Below are positions 18,888-27,277 of a stretch of DNA of 64,000 nt, piece by piece (position 1 is the first letter of the stretch; each line of letters begins with the position of its first letter). The notes under the pieces are model-generated. The model searched no databases, was not told the origin of the DNA, and saw only the letters and a list, made by a program, of their open reading frames with translations. Source of the DNA: Neobacillus driksii. Its GTDB lineage: Bacteria > Bacillota > Bacilli > Bacillales > Cytobacillaceae. The translations under genes and the position numbers were made by a program. The DNA is taken from positions 184,932 to 248,931 of the forward strand of contig NZ_JACCBX010000001.1 of NCBI RefSeq assembly GCF_013409995.1, given 5' to 3'.

Positions 18888-20300
18888 ATGGAAAAACATA
18901 TTCATGAAGAAAACCTAACTTATCGTTTTCCAAAGCATTTTTGGTGGGGAAGTGCTGCTTCTGGTCCGCAAACAGAAGGTGCAGCCTTAATTGACGGTAG
19001 AAAAGCCAGCATTTGGGATTATTGGTATAGCATAGAGCCGGAATGTTTTCATAATGAGGTAGGACCGGTGAACACATCCGATTTCTATCATCGCTACAAA
19101 GAGGATATTCAACTTATGAAGGAAACGGGTCATAATTCCTTCCGCACCTCGATTCAATGGTCAAGGTTGATTCCGGAAGGTGTGGGCAAAATCAATCAAC
19201 AGGCAGTGGATTTTTACAATCAGGTCATTAATGAGTTAATTGCCAATGATATTGAGCCGTTCATGAATTTATACCACTTTGATATGCCCATGTGCATGCA
19301 GGAAAAAGGCGGCTGGGAGTCCCGGGAAGTTGTCGATGCCTATGTAAACTTTGCCGAAACCTGCTTTTCCTTGTTTGGGGACCGGGTAAAGCATTGGTTT
19401 ACCTTTAATGAACCAATTGTCCCTGTTGAGGCCAGCTATTTATATAATTTACATTTTCCGAGAGTAGTAGATTTTAAGCGAGGGGCACAGGTGGCCCACA
19501 ATACGATTGTTGCTCATGCAAAAGCGGTTGCGTCATTTAGAAAGATGAATCTTGATGGCCAAATTGGGATTATTCTTAACTTAACGCCCTCCTATCCAAG
19601 AAGTGAAGAAGCAGATGATGTGAAGGCTGCTCATATTGCCGATTTGTTCTTTAATCGAAGCTTCCTTGATCCTGTAACAAAGGGTGAATACCCGAAGGAG
19701 TTAATTGATATTTTAAGAGATAGAGAGCTTTTGCCGGTGGTAGAACAGGGAGATTTGGACGTCATTCGTAATCATCCCATAGATATTCTTGGTGTGAACT
19801 ATTACCAGCCGCGCCGTGTGAAAGCAAAAGAGCAGCCGGAAGCAATAGACGTTCCGTTTATGCCGGAACATCTCTTTGATCCGTATTTGATGCCGGGGCG
19901 AAAAATCAATCCGCATCGCGGCTGGGAGATTTGTGAAGAAGTCATATACGACATAATGATCGATATTCGCGATCATTATGATAATATCCCTTTCTTCATT
20001 TCAGAAAATGGAATGGGTGTTGAAGGGGAAGAGAAATTTCGAAATAATCAGGGTTTCATCGAAGATGATTATCGCATCGAGTTTATCCAGGAACATTTGA
20101 AATGGGTTCATAAAGCTCTTGAAGAAGGAGCAAATTGCCTTGGATATCATCTTTGGACATTTATGGATAACTGGTCATGGACGAACGCCTATAAGAATCG
20201 TTACGGATTAGTAGAAGTAGATTTAAAGAACAATTTAAAGCGAACGATTAAGAAATCAGGCAGATGGTATAAACGATTGTCTGAAAATAATGGCTTCTAA
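18888..20300 (+). CDS. GH1 family beta-glycosidase
   Basis: 470 residues, full length for GH1 retaining beta-glycosidases. The acid/base is Glu175 in TFNEP and the nucleophile is Glu373 in ISENGMG. The C-terminal WSWTNAYKNRYG stretch resembles GH1 members that act on 6-phospho-glycosides, yet no phosphotransferase system is present in the window. No signal peptide is seen. It begins an apparent operon with two sugar kinases and ManA. In an N-glycan island the missing step is cleavage of Man-beta-1,4-GlcNAc, and some GH1 enzymes are beta-mannosidases, so this is one candidate for that step. Beta-glucosidase or phospho-beta-glycosidase remain open. Confidence 0.85.
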   Translation: MEKHIHEENLTYRFPKHFWWGSAASGPQTEGAALIDGRKASIWDYWYSIEPECFHNEVGPVNTSDFYHRYKEDIQLMKETGHNSFRTSIQWSRLIPEGVGKINQQAVDFYNQVINELIANDIEPFMNLYHFDMPMCMQEKGGWESREVVDAYVNFAETCFSLFGDRVKHWFTFNEPIVPVEASYLYNLHFPRVVDFKRGAQVAHNTIVAHAKAVASFRKMNLDGQIGIILNLTPSYPRSEEADDVKAAHIADLFFNRSFLDPVTKGEYPKELIDILRDRELLPVVEQGDLDVIRNHPIDILGVNYYQPRRVKAKEQPEAIDVPFMPEHLFDPYLMPGRKINPHRGWEICEEVIYDIMIDIRDHYDNIPFFISENGMGVEGEEKFRNNQGFIEDDYRIEFIQEHLKWVHKALEEGANCLGYHLWTFMDNWSWTNAYKNRYGLVEVDLKNNLKRTIKKSGRWYKRLSENNGF

Positions 20301-20366
20301 TGAAATAATCGAGCAGGGCGTAATCCCAGTAAATCTATTCATTCAGTAAAAAGGAAGTGGCAGGAA

Positions 20367-21272
20367 ATGGAGAAGTATCTTTTAGGGATTGATTTAGGAG
20401 GAACAAATTTAAGGGTCGCGGTCGTAACATCTGACGGTCAACTGGTAGAAGAAATGAATGTAAAAACAGAAAGTGAAAAAGGCCCTTATTATGTCATCAA
20501 CCAAATGATTAAGCTTTGTGAGAAAATTATGCGGGAACGAAACATTGAGGCCATTGGAATTGGATCCCCTGGTCCTTTAGATGTAAAACATGGCATAATC
20601 CTAAGTCCAAACAATTTGCCTGGATGGGACAATATCCCATTAGTAAACATGTTAGAGAAGGCTTTAGAGAAAAAGGTTTATCTTGATAATGATGCAAATT
20701 CAGCTGCACTTGCCGAGGCCATTATAGGCGCTGGCAGAGGAAGAGAATCTGTTTTTTATATAACTGTTAGTACAGGAGTTGGCGGCGGCTTTGTCTTCCG
20801 GAAGCAATTGCTCCAAGGTGCGAATTTTTGTGCCGGTGAAATAGGCAATCTCATTGTAGATTCAGACGGGCCGCCGCACCACGCCTTGAATGTTGGCTCC
20901 TTAGAAACATTGGCTAGCGGGACAGCAGTGAAAAAGCGTGGAATAGAGAAGCTTGGAATTACAGGGCATGCGGGGGAAGTATTCGCACTGGCCATGAACG
21001 GAGACATAGAAGCGCAACAGATTGTCGATCAAATGATTACCTCCTTGGCAAAAGGGATTGCGAATATTGTTCACACGGTTGACCCACATATTATTGTACT
21101 TGGAGGCGGAGTGATGCAGTCAAAGGACTACATTATGCCGTTGCTTGTTGAAAGAGTGAATGACTTCCTATATCCACAGCTGCGGAATAAGGTGGAAATG
21201 GTGAGTGCTTCCTTAGGTACAAAAGCAGGTGTGATTGGGGCGGCTTTATTGGCTCAACAAGCAGCATTTTAG
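20367..21272 (+). CDS. ROK family sugar kinase 1
   Basis: 301 residues with the N-terminal phosphate-binding motif GIDLGGTN, catalytic Asp109 in DNDANSAA, and glycine-rich TGVGGGFVF. This is the ROK kinase pattern for glucose, mannose or GlcNAc phosphorylation. The usual zinc site is absent: CAGEIGN has Asn where His is expected, and no CxCGxxGC block follows. It is not a repressor because there is no DNA-binding domain. It precedes a second ROK gene and manA, which favours mannose or GlcNAc as substrate. Confidence 0.85.
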   Translation: MEKYLLGIDLGGTNLRVAVVTSDGQLVEEMNVKTESEKGPYYVINQMIKLCEKIMRERNIEAIGIGSPGPLDVKHGIILSPNNLPGWDNIPLVNMLEKALEKKVYLDNDANSAALAEAIIGAGRGRESVFYITVSTGVGGGFVFRKQLLQGANFCAGEIGNLIVDSDGPPHHALNVGSLETLASGTAVKKRGIEKLGITGHAGEVFALAMNGDIEAQQIVDQMITSLAKGIANIVHTVDPHIIVLGGGVMQSKDYIMPLLVERVNDFLYPQLRNKVEMVSASLGTKAGVIGAALLAQQAAF

Positions 21273-21288
21273 TAAGAGGAGGCTGACC

Positions 21289-22182
21289 ATGAAAGCTTAT
21301 ATGGTGTTTGATATTGGAGGAACGTATATAAAATATGCGGTGATGAATGAGCAGGGAATGAAGTTAGAAGGCGGTAAGGTTCCCACTCCTCAGGAAGGAT
21401 TAGAAATATTTCTGCAGAAGGTCTCTGACATAGTAACACAGTATCAACAGTCTTATACTTTTCAAGGGATTGCACTTAGTTCTCCGGGTGCAGTGGATGT
21501 GAAAAGCGGATATATTGGGGGAGCAAGTGCTATTCCTTATATCCACGGTATACCGATGACAGACTTAATAAAAGAACGGACAGGTCTTGACGTTTCGATA
21601 GAAAATGATGCGAACTGTGCCGCATTGGCAGAAGGCTGGCTTGGAGCCGCCAAAGAAAGAGATTACTATATTTGCATCGTTATTGGCACGGGAATTGGCG
21701 GCAGTATTGTGATGAATCAAACCATACTACGCGGTGCTTCCCTTCACGGGGGAGAATTTGGCTATATGATTATGGGGGACCCGCTGAACAATCCAATGCG
21801 GTCAATTTGGAGCCAAGTGGCTTCAACCAATGCTCTCGTTCAAGAAGTTGAACGGAGGAAGTCCCTTGATAAAGGAAGTTTGGATGGGGAGAAGGTATTC
21901 CGGATGGCTGCAGAAGGTGACACTATTGCCAATGAATGCATAACGATATTCTACAAAAAGCTGGCAGCTGGAATCTATAATATAAAATACGCTCTTGACC
22001 CGGAGAAAATTCTGATTGGCGGGGGAATTAGCAAACGGCCGGAAGTTATTGAGGGCATCAATCAGGAATTAAAACGATTGAAGGATGACATCTCAACACT
22101 AGCTATTTCTGTCGAAGCCTGCCAATTTGACAACGATGCCAACTTAATAGGTGCGCTGTTTCACTATTTAAATCGAAAATAA
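21289..22182 (+). CDS. ROK family sugar kinase 2
   Basis: 297 residues with FDIGGTYIKYA at the start, Asp107 in ENDANCAALAEG, and GTGIGGSIV. ATG 21289 is chosen because AGGAGG lies just before it; an upstream in-frame start at 21235 falls inside the previous gene. Like its neighbour it lacks the ROK zinc block: GGEFGYM has Tyr where His is usual. The two kinases are clearly different proteins (few shared residues outside motifs) and may divide mannose and GlcNAc between them. The gap to manA is short. Confidence 0.83.
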   Translation: MKAYMVFDIGGTYIKYAVMNEQGMKLEGGKVPTPQEGLEIFLQKVSDIVTQYQQSYTFQGIALSSPGAVDVKSGYIGGASAIPYIHGIPMTDLIKERTGLDVSIENDANCAALAEGWLGAAKERDYYICIVIGTGIGGSIVMNQTILRGASLHGGEFGYMIMGDPLNNPMRSIWSQVASTNALVQEVERRKSLDKGSLDGEKVFRMAAEGDTIANECITIFYKKLAAGIYNIKYALDPEKILIGGGISKRPEVIEGINQELKRLKDDISTLAISVEACQFDNDANLIGALFHYLNRK

Positions 22183-22203
22183 TATTATTTGGAGGTAGGA
22201 AAT

Positions 22204-23148
22204 TTGGAACCATTATTTTTACAACCAGTCTTTAAGGATAGAATTTGGGGAGGTACGGCCTTACAAGAGGTATTTGGGTATGACATTCCTACACCACATA
22301 CTGGAGAATGCTGGGCTATTTCGGCACATCCTAATGGACCTTCTATGATTGTAAATGGACCTTACAAGGGAATGACCTTGGATAGATTATGGAAGGAACA
22401 CCCTGAATTATTTGGAAATCCCGAAGGAGAGGTCTTTCCCCTTTTAACAAAGATTTTGGATGCCAATATGGATTTATCTGTACAGGTACATCCAAATGAT
22501 GAATATGCCAAGGTAAATGAAAATGGCGAATTAGGAAAGACAGAATGCTGGTATATCCTTGATTGTAAGCAGGACGCTGACATGATCTTTGGCCATTATG
22601 CCCTTTCCAAAGAAGAGCTGGTCCAGCAAATAAAGGAAGGAAAATGGAGTGAACTACTTCGCAGAGTGAAAATTAAACCAGGTGACTTTTTTTATGTACC
22701 GAGTGGAACCATTCATGCCTTATGTGAAGGAACGCTTGTATTAGAAACTCAGCAAAGCTCAGATACAACCTATCGGGTGTATGATTACGACCGTAAGGAT
22801 TCTGCTGGGAATCTACGTGAGCTTCATTTAGAGAAGGCCATTGATGTCACGACTATTCCTCACCAGGATACAGGGGTTGCTCCAAGTTTTCAGGAACAGG
22901 AGAATGTCACAATAACTACTTTTGTAGATTCTGAGTTTTTCTCCGTATATAAATGGGAGATTCATGGAAGATCTATATTCTCCTTTAATCAACAATATTT
23001 GCTATTGTCTGTGGTAAAAGGTGAAGGTTCTCTTGTACATAATGGGGAGCAATATGGCTTAAAGAAAGGTACACATCTTATCGTCCCTGTTGGATTTGGT
23101 GAGTTTGAAATTAACGGAAATTGTGAATTGATTGTATCACAAGCGTAA
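22204..23148 (+). CDS. manA: Mannose-6-phosphate isomerase, class I
   Basis: 314 residues, the short Bacillus-type ManA of the cupin fold. It converts mannose-6-phosphate to fructose-6-phosphate. HPNDEYA (His96), GKTECWY (Glu114) and SGTIHAL (His172) are the predicted zinc ligands. I set the start at TTG 22204, 7 bases after GGAGGT at 22191-22196; an earlier in-frame TTG at 22189 overlaps that ribosome site. Coming right after two sugar kinases it completes the route from released mannose to glycolysis. Confidence 0.92.
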   Translation: MEPLFLQPVFKDRIWGGTALQEVFGYDIPTPHTGECWAISAHPNGPSMIVNGPYKGMTLDRLWKEHPELFGNPEGEVFPLLTKILDANMDLSVQVHPNDEYAKVNENGELGKTECWYILDCKQDADMIFGHYALSKEELVQQIKEGKWSELLRRVKIKPGDFFYVPSGTIHALCEGTLVLETQQSSDTTYRVYDYDRKDSAGNLRELHLEKAIDVTTIPHQDTGVAPSFQEQENVTITTFVDSEFFSVYKWEIHGRSIFSFNQQYLLLSVVKGEGSLVHNGEQYGLKKGTHLIVPVGFGEFEINGNCELIVSQA

Positions 23149-23232
23149 ACATGGTAAATACAGAAGTAAAGATCCCAAACGCATTAAAAACGTTAAAAAA
23201 GTTGTTTCCTTAGAATTGGATAAGGTAAAAAG

Positions 23233-23339
23233 AAAAATAACATACATGTCAAAAATCACATAATTGCAAATTTCCACCCAGTCAAATTACCTTATTGATC
23301 AACTAAAAACCAAGAATCAAACAAGAAAAACATATTTAC
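23233..23339 (+). promoter_or_regulatory. Repeated AAAAATSACATATTT boxes upstream of DUF624 protein 2
   Basis: AAAAATAACATACAT (23233-23247) and AAAAATCACATAATTG (23251-23266) are direct repeats 18 bases apart, with a poorer copy AAAAACATATTTAC at 23326-23339. Related boxes occur at 24012-24060 and 29579-29691. Paired direct repeats are the usual AraC-family target, and the AraC-type gene lies at 27278. Binding is inferred. Confidence 0.5.
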
Positions 23340-23394
23340 CTTCCTTTTTCATTTGAAGTAAGCTTAAGAAAATGAAGGGTAAAGGAGGACTATG

Positions 23395-24030
23395 ATGAAC
23401 TGGGTGTGGGAACAGTTTCAAACAAAAGGAGAATGGTTATTTAAATTCATTCTGCTAAATCTGATGTGGATTGTATTTACCTTGTTAGGCGGGGTGATCT
23501 TTGGATTTTTTCCGGCAACAGTTTCGCTTTTTAGTGTTATTCGAAAATGGATAAAAGGTGAGCAGGATGTTAACACCGCCCAACATTTTATTACAACTTA
23601 TAAAAATAGCTTTATACAGTCAAATATTTTAGGGCTGATCATTCTGGCAACTGGGGTATTTTTAGCGGTGGATTTATATGTTTCGCAGAAAATGATTGGC
23701 AACCTTATTATCCACCTATTGTTACTATTTATCATTTTGCTATTTAGTTTAAGTGTCCTGTTCTTTTTTCCGACATTTGTCCATTATGAGCTGAACACAT
23801 TCTCTTATATAAGACAGACATTCTTTATGATTTTTATTAGGCCATTATATAGTTTGGCATTAATTGGGATTTTCTGTGTTATTGTGACGGCTTTATATAT
23901 ATTTCCGGTACTAACTGTCTTTTTTGCTGGGCCAATGATGGCCTACCCCATGATGTGGATTGGGAACAAGGTGTTTGGAGCCTTGGAAAATCATAAACAA
24001 CATACTCCTAAAAAAATGACATATTCATAG
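23395..24030 (+). CDS. DUF624 (YesL-like) membrane protein 2
   Basis: 211 residues with several membrane helices and the shared FGFFPATVSLFSVIRKW block near the N-terminus. The second ATG (23395) sits 6 bases after AGGAGG and is preferred to ATG 23392, which is only 3 away. It opens a transcript with the oxidoreductase and isomerase genes and has repeated putative AraC boxes in its 246-base upstream gap. Function is unknown for the family. Sequence similarity to the other two DUF624 proteins here is clear but not close. Confidence 0.85.
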   Translation: MNWVWEQFQTKGEWLFKFILLNLMWIVFTLLGGVIFGFFPATVSLFSVIRKWIKGEQDVNTAQHFITTYKNSFIQSNILGLIILATGVFLAVDLYVSQKMIGNLIIHLLLLFIILLFSLSVLFFFPTFVHYELNTFSYIRQTFFMIFIRPLYSLALIGIFCVIVTALYIFPVLTVFFAGPMMAYPMMWIGNKVFGALENHKQHTPKKMTYS

Positions 24031-24060
24031 TAAGGTCCGAAAAAATTAACATATACATAG
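24012..24060 (+). repeat. Direct repeat of the putative AraC box before the oxidoreductase gene
   Basis: Two near-identical units of about 21 bases, 24012-24032 (with AAAAATGACATATTC) and 24040-24060 (with AAAAATTAACATATAC), follow one another. The first overlaps the end of the DUF624 gene, and the oxidoreductase gene starts 22 bases after the second. The core matches boxes upstream of 23395 and 29765. Confidence 0.55.
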
Positions 24061-24081
24061 AAGTTAATTGAAGGAGGGACT

Positions 24082-25068
24082 ATGTTGGAAAAAGTAAGAG
24101 TCGGTTTTGTTGGCGCCGGTGGAATTGCAGCCAATCACTTAAAAAATATCCAAAAGAATGACCAGGCTGAGATTGTGGCCATTTGTGATATTAATGAGGA
24201 AGTGGCTAGCGAAAAAGCGGGAGTATACGGTGGCAGCGTCTATACTAGTTTTGACGAAATGATTAAAAAAGAACAATTGGATGCCTTATTCATCTCTGTT
24301 CCACCGTTTGCTCATGGAGAAATGGAAGAGAAGGCAGCCGGAAAAGGGATTCATTTAATGGTTGAAAAACCATTAGGTCTTAATCTTGAAACCACCCTCA
24401 AAAAAGCAGAAATCATTAAGCAATCCGGAATCATCTGTGCTTCCGGGTATTGCCTGCGCTATTTGGATACCGTTCAAAAAGCAAAGGACTATTTACAAGG
24501 TAAAAAAATTGCGATGATTCGTGGTCACTATTTAACGATGTTCGTTCCGACACCATGGTATCGTGAAATGGAAAAGTCCGGTGGCCAACTTGTGGAACAA
24601 TCCACACATATTGTTGATTTGGCAAGGTATTTAAGCGGTGAGATTGCACAGGTACATGCGAATATGAGCCTTCAGGTTCACAAGGATATCGAGAATATTA
24701 CAATCCCAGATGTAACGTCGGTCAACATCGTATTCGATACCGGAGCAGTAGGGAATATTGTCAGTAGTTTCGCCCAGTTTGATCATCGAATGGGGCTTGA
24801 AATCATGGGTGAGGACTTTCGCGTCGTCCTTGACGGGGTGAATGTATCCATCATTGAAAAAGACCACACCATCGACTATAAATCTAGAGTTGATGTATAT
24901 AAAGTCCAGGATGACGTGTTTATTGAAGCCATCCTAACAGGGAATCCGGATCTAATACTATCAACCTATGAAGACGGTCTGAAAACACTATCCGTTACTT
25001 TGGCAGCCAACCAATCTAACGAGGCTGGAGTGCCCGTAAACATACCTTTAGGGGGGAAAACAAAATGA
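24082..25068 (+). CDS. Gfo/Idh/MocA family oxidoreductase 1
   Basis: 328 residues. An N-terminal Rossmann domain (VGFVGAGGIAANH) binds NAD(P), and the conserved EKPLGLN motif supplies the catalytic lysine region of the family. The C-terminal domain is the mixed alpha/beta substrate domain. Members oxidise or reduce hydroxyls on sugars and inositols. ATG 24082 follows AAGGAGGG. Its stop overlaps the next gene by four bases (ATGA), so the two are translationally coupled. The substrate is unknown; a 3-keto-sugar is one possibility, since such enzymes often pair with TIM-barrel isomerases. Confidence 0.85.
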   Translation: MLEKVRVGFVGAGGIAANHLKNIQKNDQAEIVAICDINEEVASEKAGVYGGSVYTSFDEMIKKEQLDALFISVPPFAHGEMEEKAAGKGIHLMVEKPLGLNLETTLKKAEIIKQSGIICASGYCLRYLDTVQKAKDYLQGKKIAMIRGHYLTMFVPTPWYREMEKSGGQLVEQSTHIVDLARYLSGEIAQVHANMSLQVHKDIENITIPDVTSVNIVFDTGAVGNIVSSFAQFDHRMGLEIMGEDFRVVLDGVNVSIIEKDHTIDYKSRVDVYKVQDDVFIEAILTGNPDLILSTYEDGLKTLSVTLAANQSNEAGVPVNIPLGGKTK

Positions 25069-25928
25069 AACTTGGGATTAGTTCATACAGTCTGCAAGGC
25101 GCCATATCTTCAAAAAAAATGACGATTCTCGATGTGATTCAGTATGTTGCAGACCTTGGTGCAGAGCATATTGAAATTGTTCCGATTGGTTTTAATTTAC
25201 TAGAAAATCCAAATCTTGCAGATTCAGTCCGTCACAAGGCCGAGGAAACGGGAATAGAAATTTCCAATTATGCAATTGGCGCTAACTTCTTAACAGCGAC
25301 CAAAGAAGAATTTGAAAAAGAAATCGACCGTGTTAAACGAGAAGTTGAAATCGCCAACCGCCTTGGGGTAAAGCTGATGCGTCATGACGTGGCCTGGAAA
25401 TCGGCAAATGAAATTTCGATCACCAATTTTGAAAGCGATTTACCGCAAATGGTTGAGGCCAGCCAGCGAATTGCGGATTATGCAGCAGAATTTGATATTG
25501 TCACAAGTGTTGAGAACCACGGCTACTATGTGCAAGCAAGTGACCGCGTACAAAGACTGCTTAGCGAAGTCAACAGAGCAAACTTTAAGACGACACTTGA
25601 CACTGGTAATTTCCTTTGTGTGGATGAGGACCCCGTTGCAGCGGTGAAGAATAATATTCCGTTTGCCTCAATGGTCCATGTGAAGGATTTTTACCGCAGG
25701 ACATCACCAATCGGTTTAGGAGAAGGTTGGTTCCCGTCAAGCTCCGGAAATTATTTAAGAGGGGCCATTACCGGTCATGGCGATATCAATTTGCCGGAGG
25801 TCTTAAAGGTTATTAAACAATCAGGCTATAATGGCTATATTTCCATCGAGTTTGAGGGATTGGAAGATTGCGAGAAAGCGGCAAAAATGAGTTTTAAAAA
25901 CGTCCAAGCCATTTGGGAAGCCATTTAA
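25065..25928 (+). CDS. Xylose isomerase-like TIM-barrel protein 1
   Basis: 287 residues of the sugar phosphate isomerase/epimerase (AP endonuclease 2-like) superfamily. Metal-site blocks VENHGYY, LDTGNF, HVKDF and SIEFEG lie on successive barrel strands. It overlaps the preceding oxidoreductase gene by four bases. A close paralogue starts at 59000 with the same opening MKLGISSYSL. Family members isomerise or epimerise sugars, or act on keto-glycosides. The actual substrate is not evident; pairing with two oxidoreductases points to an oxidised sugar intermediate. Confidence 0.83.
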   Translation: MKLGISSYSLQGAISSKKMTILDVIQYVADLGAEHIEIVPIGFNLLENPNLADSVRHKAEETGIEISNYAIGANFLTATKEEFEKEIDRVKREVEIANRLGVKLMRHDVAWKSANEISITNFESDLPQMVEASQRIADYAAEFDIVTSVENHGYYVQASDRVQRLLSEVNRANFKTTLDTGNFLCVDEDPVAAVKNNIPFASMVHVKDFYRRTSPIGLGEGWFPSSSGNYLRGAITGHGDINLPEVLKVIKQSGYNGYISIEFEGLEDCEKAAKMSFKNVQAIWEAI

Positions 25929-25947
25929 AATAGAGAGGAATCGAAAA

Positions 25948-27009
25948 ATGGGAAAACTTAAAATTGGTGTCATTGGGGCAGGATCGATTTCAGATTTTCA
26001 TTTTCAGTCCTATACCAAGCATGAAAATGTTGATATTTATGCTATTTGTGATCTGAACGAACAAAGAGCAAACGAGAAAAGACAAAAATATCAGGCAGAG
26101 CTTGTCTATACAAACTATCATGACTTACTGGCAAATCCGGATGTGGATGCCGTCAGCATTTGCACCTGGAACAACACTCATGCAGAGATTGCTATTGCGG
26201 CACTTGAAGCGGGTAAGCATGTTTTAGTAGAAAAACCGTTATGTAAGACGGTTGAGGAAGCGCTTAAGGTGGAGGATGCCGTGAAGAAAAGCGGCAAGGT
26301 GCTCCAAGTGGGTTTCGTCCGCCGATTTGGAACGAATACAAAGGTATTAAAGTCATTTATTGATACGGGTGATCTTGGGGAAATCTACTACGCCAAGGCC
26401 TCTATTCTAAGAAGACTTGGCAATCCGGGCGGCTGGTTTGCTGATAAAGAGCGTTCCGGCGGTGGGCCGTTAATTGATATCGGGGTTCATGTGATTGATT
26501 TATGCTGGTATCTAATGGGCAAGCCAAAGGTGAAATCGATTAGCGGGAATACCTATTCACGATTAGGAAACCGTTCGAATATCAAAAATCTCTCTTTTTA
26601 TCAAGCAGCTGATTATGATCCAAGTATTAACGGGGTCGAGGATTTGGCCAATGTGCTGATTCGATTTGAAAATGGTGCTTCCTTATTTGTAGATGTCAGT
26701 TTCACCCTTCATCTCAAGCAGGAGGAAATCGAGGTGAAACTATTTGGGGATAAAGGCGGTGCTGAGATTGAGCCGGACCTTGTCATTGTAACGGAGAAAA
26801 ATGATACGATTTTAAATGTCAAGCCGCAAATTGATGCAACATCCTTTGACTTTGTCCAGGCATTCCAAAATGAAATCAATCATTTCGTTTCCTGCTGCAA
26901 AGGGGAATCCCAAACCATTTCCCCGGTTGAAGATGGGGTCGAACTAATGAAAATCCTTTGCGGTGTCTATGAATCAAGCGAAACAGGAAGAGAAATTAGT
27001 TTCGAATAA
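25948..27009 (+). CDS. Gfo/Idh/MocA family oxidoreductase 2
   Basis: 353 residues with Rossmann motif GVIGAGSISDFH, EKPLCKT, and a conserved GGGPLIDIGVHVIDL block of the substrate domain. It is more distant from the 24082 protein than a recent duplicate would be. It follows the TIM-barrel gene after 19 bases and probably ends the operon, since an imperfect hairpin with a T run (about 27040-27090) lies downstream. The set of two oxidoreductases around one isomerase looks like a stepwise sugar conversion. Confidence 0.85.
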   Translation: MGKLKIGVIGAGSISDFHFQSYTKHENVDIYAICDLNEQRANEKRQKYQAELVYTNYHDLLANPDVDAVSICTWNNTHAEIAIAALEAGKHVLVEKPLCKTVEEALKVEDAVKKSGKVLQVGFVRRFGTNTKVLKSFIDTGDLGEIYYAKASILRRLGNPGGWFADKERSGGGPLIDIGVHVIDLCWYLMGKPKVKSISGNTYSRLGNRSNIKNLSFYQAADYDPSINGVEDLANVLIRFENGASLFVDVSFTLHLKQEEIEVKLFGDKGGAEIEPDLVIVTEKNDTILNVKPQIDATSFDFVQAFQNEINHFVSCCKGESQTISPVEDGVELMKILCGVYESSETGREISFE

Positions 27010-27039
27010 GTAGTAAGCATTCTAAACAGGTAAGACTAT

Positions 27040-27090
27040 AAAAAGGCTGATGGTATTGGATTTCATTCTGGTACAATCCGTCTTTTTATT
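27040..27090 (+). terminator. Possible terminator after the oxidoreductase operon
   Basis: An A-rich left arm with GGCTGATGGTAT faces GTACAATCCGTC and a run of five T. The stem has several mismatches, so termination is plausible only. Confidence 0.4.
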
Positions 27091-27235
27091 TGCCTGTCGA
27101 CCTTTTTTCAGGCGATATCTCCATACCTGTGGCTTCCATTTTATTGACATCATTCTACTAATTCCGTATCATAAAAGGTAGAAAGATATCGAAAGAACTA
27201 TTTTTCTAGTTTAATATGTCGGAATATTTTTTACT

Positions 27236-27250
27236 TTGGAAGCGTTTGCT
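27236..27250 (+). promoter_or_regulatory. CcpA cre-like site before the AraC regulator
   Basis: TTGGAAGCGTTTGCT matches the core of the catabolite-repression element (WTGNAANCGNWWNCA) at all but the last position. It lies 28 bases before the chosen start codon, where bound CcpA would block transcription when better sugars are present. Confidence 0.55.
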
Positions 27251-27277
27251 TTCGGTTTGAAAAAGGTGGTCACTCCT

